A DNA stretch of 7,307 nt from an uncultured Collinsella sp. GTDB lineage: Bacteria > Actinomycetota > Coriobacteriia > Coriobacteriales > Coriobacteriaceae. Shown one piece after another: positions 4,801 to 7,307 of this stretch. Within the stretch, counting starts at the first letter, position 1; each line of letters begins with the position of its first letter. Under the pieces are notes generated by a model. That model was not told where the DNA came from. It was given only the letters and a program-made list of their open reading frames with translations, and made no database searches. Both the position numbers and the translations under genes were made by a program. The DNA is taken from assembly GCA_937896835.1 (NCBI GenBank), contig CALBOJ010000025.1:1-7307 (forward strand), written 5' to 3'.

Positions 4801-5862
4801 GAGACCTAGAAGGGCACACATAACGGCCTTGATGGTGTGCTGACGGTTCTCTGCCTCACGGAAGATGACCGAAGCGTTGGCCTCAAAGCACTCGTCGGCA
4901 ATCTCGAAACCCTCGGTGATGATCTCGCGATGGAGGTCGTTCTTGCACTGGTCGAGGAGCATCTTGCCAACACGGTGATCTGCGTTGTGGACAGAAGGAA
5001 GCTCATGCATGCAGAAGATGTCGGGATTGTTGGTGCGCTTGCACAGCTCGCTGGTGACGCGATAGGGGTACAGAGACTCGGCATCGCCCAGCCAGGAGTT
5101 GTAGTCGTCGGGATCCAGAACCTCTTCGCCGCACTCGGGGTTGATGTAGCGCCACTCCTCGGTAACGATAACGTCAACGCCATCCAAGGCATCGAGGTCA
5201 GAGGTGATGGTAAAGGTCCTATTGGGAGCGTACTTGGCGTAGCAGGCCTCCACCTCTTCGACCATTTCCTTGCACATCTGATGACGGAGGTCGTCGGGAC
5301 CGATGGCGAGGAAGTCCATGTCGAGCATCGCGCACAGACGGCCATACCACACCGGGGCGCCGGCGCAGTTGCCAACGAAAGCCATCTTCTTGCCGCGGCT
5401 CGTACGCAGACCGCCCCATTGCTCTTCCATCGTAAGAGCGTCAGCGAGCATCTGAGTCGGGTGATCGCCGAGAGTAAGGGCATTGATGACCGGGATGTCA
5501 ACCAGGTCGGCGACGTCATAGAGGAACTGCTCGTCCTTCTGTGCGCGGTAGACGATGAGATCATACATGCCGTTGAAGACGCGCATGGCATCCTTGACGG
5601 TCTCGCAGTCACCCATGTGGGAGTTGGTCAGATAAGTGAAGCCCATGCCCAAATCGTTGCAGGAGGTCTCGAATGCGCAACGAGTACGGGTCGAGCCCCA
5701 CTCAAAGTTGGCGAGGACGTTTTTGCCGGGGAAGTAGCGCTGGTCGACACCAGACTTCTTCTGAGCCTTAAGGTTCCAGGCAAGATCGATGAGATAGCGG
5801 AAATCCTCGGAGGAGAGATCATGGATGTTGATGTAGTCGCGACCGCGGAGGCTGTTGTTCAT
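4798..5862 (-). CDS. Carbamoyltransferase, probably putrescine carbamoyltransferase-like, atypical active site
   Basis: This 354-residue enzyme belongs to the aspartate/ornithine carbamoyltransferase family. The N-terminal carbamoyl-phosphate domain is intact: FEWGSTRTRCAFE with the STRTR motif at 57-61, and HPTQ at 134-137. The second-substrate domain is unusual. The motif that is HCLP in ornithine and putrescine carbamoyltransferases reads HELP (286-289, Glu287 in place of Cys), and the ornithine-binding SMG loop is absent (VTEEWRY near 233-239). AENR near 337-340 is family-typical. Next to an agmatine deiminase homologue, the expected reaction is N-carbamoylputrescine plus phosphate giving putrescine and carbamoyl phosphate. 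Lack of SMG agrees with a non-ornithine substrate, but Glu287 makes a different amine possible. Start ATG 5862 has AAGGAAA at a good distance. It may be annotated elsewhere as ornithine carbamoyltransferase; I would not use that name. Confidence 0.85.
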   Translation of the reverse strand: MNNSLRGRDYINIHDLSSEDFRYLIDLAWNLKAQKKSGVDQRYFPGKNVLANFEWGSTRTRCAFETSCNDLGMGFTYLTNSHMGDCETVKDAMRVFNGMYDLIVYRAQKDEQFLYDVADLVDIPVINALTLGDHPTQMLADALTMEEQWGGLRTSRGKKMAFVGNCAGAPVWYGRLCAMLDMDFLAIGPDDLRHQMCKEMVEEVEACYAKYAPNRTFTITSDLDALDGVDVIVTEEWRYINPECGEEVLDPDDYNSWLGDAESLYPYRVTSELCKRTNNPDIFCMHELPSVHNADHRVGKMLLDQCKNDLHREIITEGFEIADECFEANASVIFREAENRQHTIKAVMCALLGL

Positions 5863-5986
5863 GTCTATTTTCCTTTCGAATTATTATCAAAATTATTGCT
5901 AAATGTGTCCCCGAAGGAAACACGGATATCCCTCGGGGAGCGGTACATGTGGCGCCTAAGCCAAAGAGCGCAGGCTCTAAGGCTCA
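5863..5986 (-). promoter_or_regulatory. Structured 124-base gap between deiminase and carbamoyltransferase genes
   Basis: The gap carries an imperfect stem directly after the deiminase stop (5960-5969 with 5974-5983, eight of ten paired, four-base loop) and a second one, 5905-5923, whose minus-strand transcript can fold GUGUUUCC with GGGACAC around a UUC(G) turn. CCCCGA (5909-5914) and TCGGGG (5933-5938) offer an alternative, mutually exclusive pairing. The last 40 bases before the next start are AT-rich. No long T-run follows either stem, so this looks more like RNA processing, stability or conditional read-through than a firm terminator. Confidence 0.35.
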
Positions 5987-7225
5987 CTAACGACTGGCCG
6001 CCACGTCCTTAGTCCAGCAGTGCACGCCGCCGCCGGACAGGTTAAGCGCGAGGGAATCAATCATGATGACCTTGCGATCGGGGAAGCAGCTCTCAAGAAC
6101 CGCCTTGGCCTGCTCGTCCTTCTCTTTCACGACCTCGCTCATGCCCTCGTGGTAATAACGCTGGCCAAGAACGACGCCGTTGCAGATCAGGAAGTTGCAG
6201 TAGCTCGCTGCAGCGTAGAAGTGGACGGGGCCCTCGGGCCAGGGGGTGCCATCCATAAACTTGCCGCCCATTTCGTCGATGAAGCCTTTATAGAGCTCGT
6301 AATCCTCATCGCCAGGGGCGATAACGACTTCAATCGGCTCGGCGGTGGGCATACGAACGATCTCGAAGGGCTTGCCCTCCCAGTCCGTTTCGTTGCTCAG
6401 GATCTCGTAGGCCGCCTCAATGCGGCGACGAGACTCTGCGCCAGCCTTGCTCGAGGCTGCCTCTTCATCGGACACCTCGGCAAGAAGAATCTTGTTCGGA
6501 GTGATAAAGCGACACATCTCATCGATGTGAGCGGCAAAGCTCATGCCAAAGACGGGGGTTCCGTCTTCCTTCTCGTCGAGGATGCCCAGTCGATAATCGT
6601 CGTCCTCAAGCATGGGCTGAGGAAGCCAGATAACCTTGTTGAGGTTGTAGATGCGCTTATACTCGGCCTCTACCTCATCTTTCGTGAACTCGGGATTGCG
6701 CTTACGGCATTCCGTGTCCTCGATGGCGATCAGGGTGCCGTGACCGTCAAACTCACGATCGCCGCCCTCCGAAACCATTTCGGAATTGACGATATCGAAG
6801 CAACCGAGCGCAACCGCCATGTGAACGGCTGCCTTACGTGCGGACTGGCACTCCGGGGAGTTCTTGTCCCATACGCCGTAATAGGTCCAAGCAGGGTTGA
6901 CCATATAAGAATGGCCTTTGTCGTCGACCATGATGCTGGGGCCGTTGTCGCGGACATAGAAGTTGGAGTCTTCGAACTGCGTGATCTCGATACGATCGAA
7001 ATCAACCCCCTCCTCCTTCAGGCGTGAGCAAGCCTCCTCATAGGAGCCGGGGGTGCCGCAATTGAGGTTGACCGTAACGTCGCCATACTCGAGCAGAGCC
7101 TTGATCACGTCAACGCAGGGCTGGCGGTTATCGTAGCCCTCTGCACGGATGTAATCGGGAAGCCATGTCACATAGACGTTGGAGCGCTTCTCGAACTCGC
7201 CCGGCATACGATAGTTCTCGTACAT
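5987..7225 (-). CDS. aguA: Agmatine deiminase family protein
   Basis: This 412-residue enzyme of the Porphyromonas-type peptidylarginine deiminase/agmatine deiminase family would hydrolyse agmatine to N-carbamoylputrescine and ammonia in the cytoplasm. Family landmarks appear in order: MPGEFE (7-12), VRDNGPS with Arg92-Asp93, SEGGD (Glu153 to Asp156), CRKRNPEFTKDEVE and VIWLP (198-202), AHIDEMCRF with His233 and Asp235, ASYCNFLI, and SGGGVHC with the likely catalytic Cys403. All catalytic positions are thus present. It is longer than typical agmatine deiminases (about 365-370), partly from an extra acidic stretch between VIWLP and the catalytic His. A start at ATG 7225 is supported by GGAAGG six to eight bases upstream. 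It is the first complete gene of the operon, 124 bases ahead of the carbamoyltransferase. The substrate rests on family and context; another guanidino compound is possible. Confidence 0.86.
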   Translation of the reverse strand: MYENYRMPGEFEKRSNVYVTWLPDYIRAEGYDNRQPCVDVIKALLEYGDVTVNLNCGTPGSYEEACSRLKEEGVDFDRIEITQFEDSNFYVRDNGPSIMVDDKGHSYMVNPAWTYYGVWDKNSPECQSARKAAVHMAVALGCFDIVNSEMVSEGGDREFDGHGTLIAIEDTECRKRNPEFTKDEVEAEYKRIYNLNKVIWLPQPMLEDDDYRLGILDEKEDGTPVFGMSFAAHIDEMCRFITPNKILLAEVSDEEAASSKAGAESRRRIEAAYEILSNETDWEGKPFEIVRMPTAEPIEVVIAPGDEDYELYKGFIDEMGGKFMDGTPWPEGPVHFYAAASYCNFLICNGVVLGQRYYHEGMSEVVKEKDEQAKAVLESCFPDRKVIMIDSLALNLSGGGVHCWTKDVAASR

Positions 7226-7267
7226 GGTTGGTCCTTCCGTCGGGTTTCCCGCGGTTGATTTCCGATC

Positions 7268-7307
7268 TCAGCCGAACACATTGAGCAAATAGGCCATTCC
7301 CGCAGTT
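7268..7307 (-). CDS. Possible C-terminal end of an upstream gene, cut by the window edge
   Basis: On the minus strand one frame reads TAGMAYLLNVFG followed by TGA (7270-7268). The hydrophobic ending looks like the last helix of a membrane protein, and codon use is similar to the operon genes. If real, its stop lies 42 bases before the deiminase start, close enough for co-transcription. Only 12 codons are visible, so this is a weak call. Confidence 0.3.
   Translation of the reverse strand, partial: TAGMAYLLNVFG

Noticed and set aside
4837..6012. 391-codon open frame on the plus strand
   Set aside because: Antisense to the carbamoyltransferase and its leader; the real gene on the minus strand has clear catalytic motifs and a ribosome binding site.
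6020..7027. 335-codon open frame on the plus strand
   Set aside because: Antisense to the agmatine deiminase homologue, whose catalytic residues are all on the minus strand.

Overview
The window looks like chromosomal DNA of an actinobacterium of the class Coriobacteriia, most like Collinsella. This rests on GC-rich codon use in the main genes, on several intergenic palindromes of a kind I associate with Collinsella-type genomes, and on overall gene style. It is inference, with no database check. The first ~340 bases are clearly foreign: AT-rich DNA of low-GC Gram-positive type that begins with the last codons of the macrolide-resistance gene erm(B).

Layout, left to right. Bases 1-393 hold the 3' end of erm(B), a 43-codon ORF that usually follows erm(B), a long imperfect hairpin, and a zinc-ribbon fragment of a type IA DNA topoisomerase that runs into unrelated sequence. 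At 402-668 is a small ribbon-helix-helix (RHH) protein resembling an antitoxin or repressor. It is preceded by a perfect palindrome built from TCGACAT and followed by a terminator-like hairpin whose loop carries the same 7-mer twice. At 764-817 is a second strong hairpin. A tRNA-dihydrouridine synthase gene lies on the minus strand (822-1781). Divergent from it is an unrecognised three-helix membrane protein (2029-3162, plus strand).

Bases 3163-3520 contain no gene but are full of structure: a ~185-base imperfect palindromic element (3205-3389), a short palindrome of the GTGACAAAGGG family (3404-3436, with a second copy at 1796-1826), and a minus-strand intrinsic terminator (3442-3470).

The right half is a minus-strand operon read from right to left: an agmatine deiminase-family enzyme (7225-5987), a carbamoyltransferase (5862-4798) and a major-facilitator transporter (4786-3521), ending at the terminator. 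The likely pathway is agmatine to N-carbamoylputrescine plus ammonia, then phosphorolysis to putrescine and carbamoyl phosphate, with the transporter moving substrate or product. The operon departs from the textbook agmatine deiminase pathway in three ways. The transporter is MFS rather than the APC-type agmatine/putrescine antiporter. No carbamate kinase gene is visible. The carbamoyltransferase has HELP in place of the near-universal HCLP active-site motif. The substrate should therefore be treated as probable, not proven. A possible C-terminal end of another minus-strand gene lies at the right edge.
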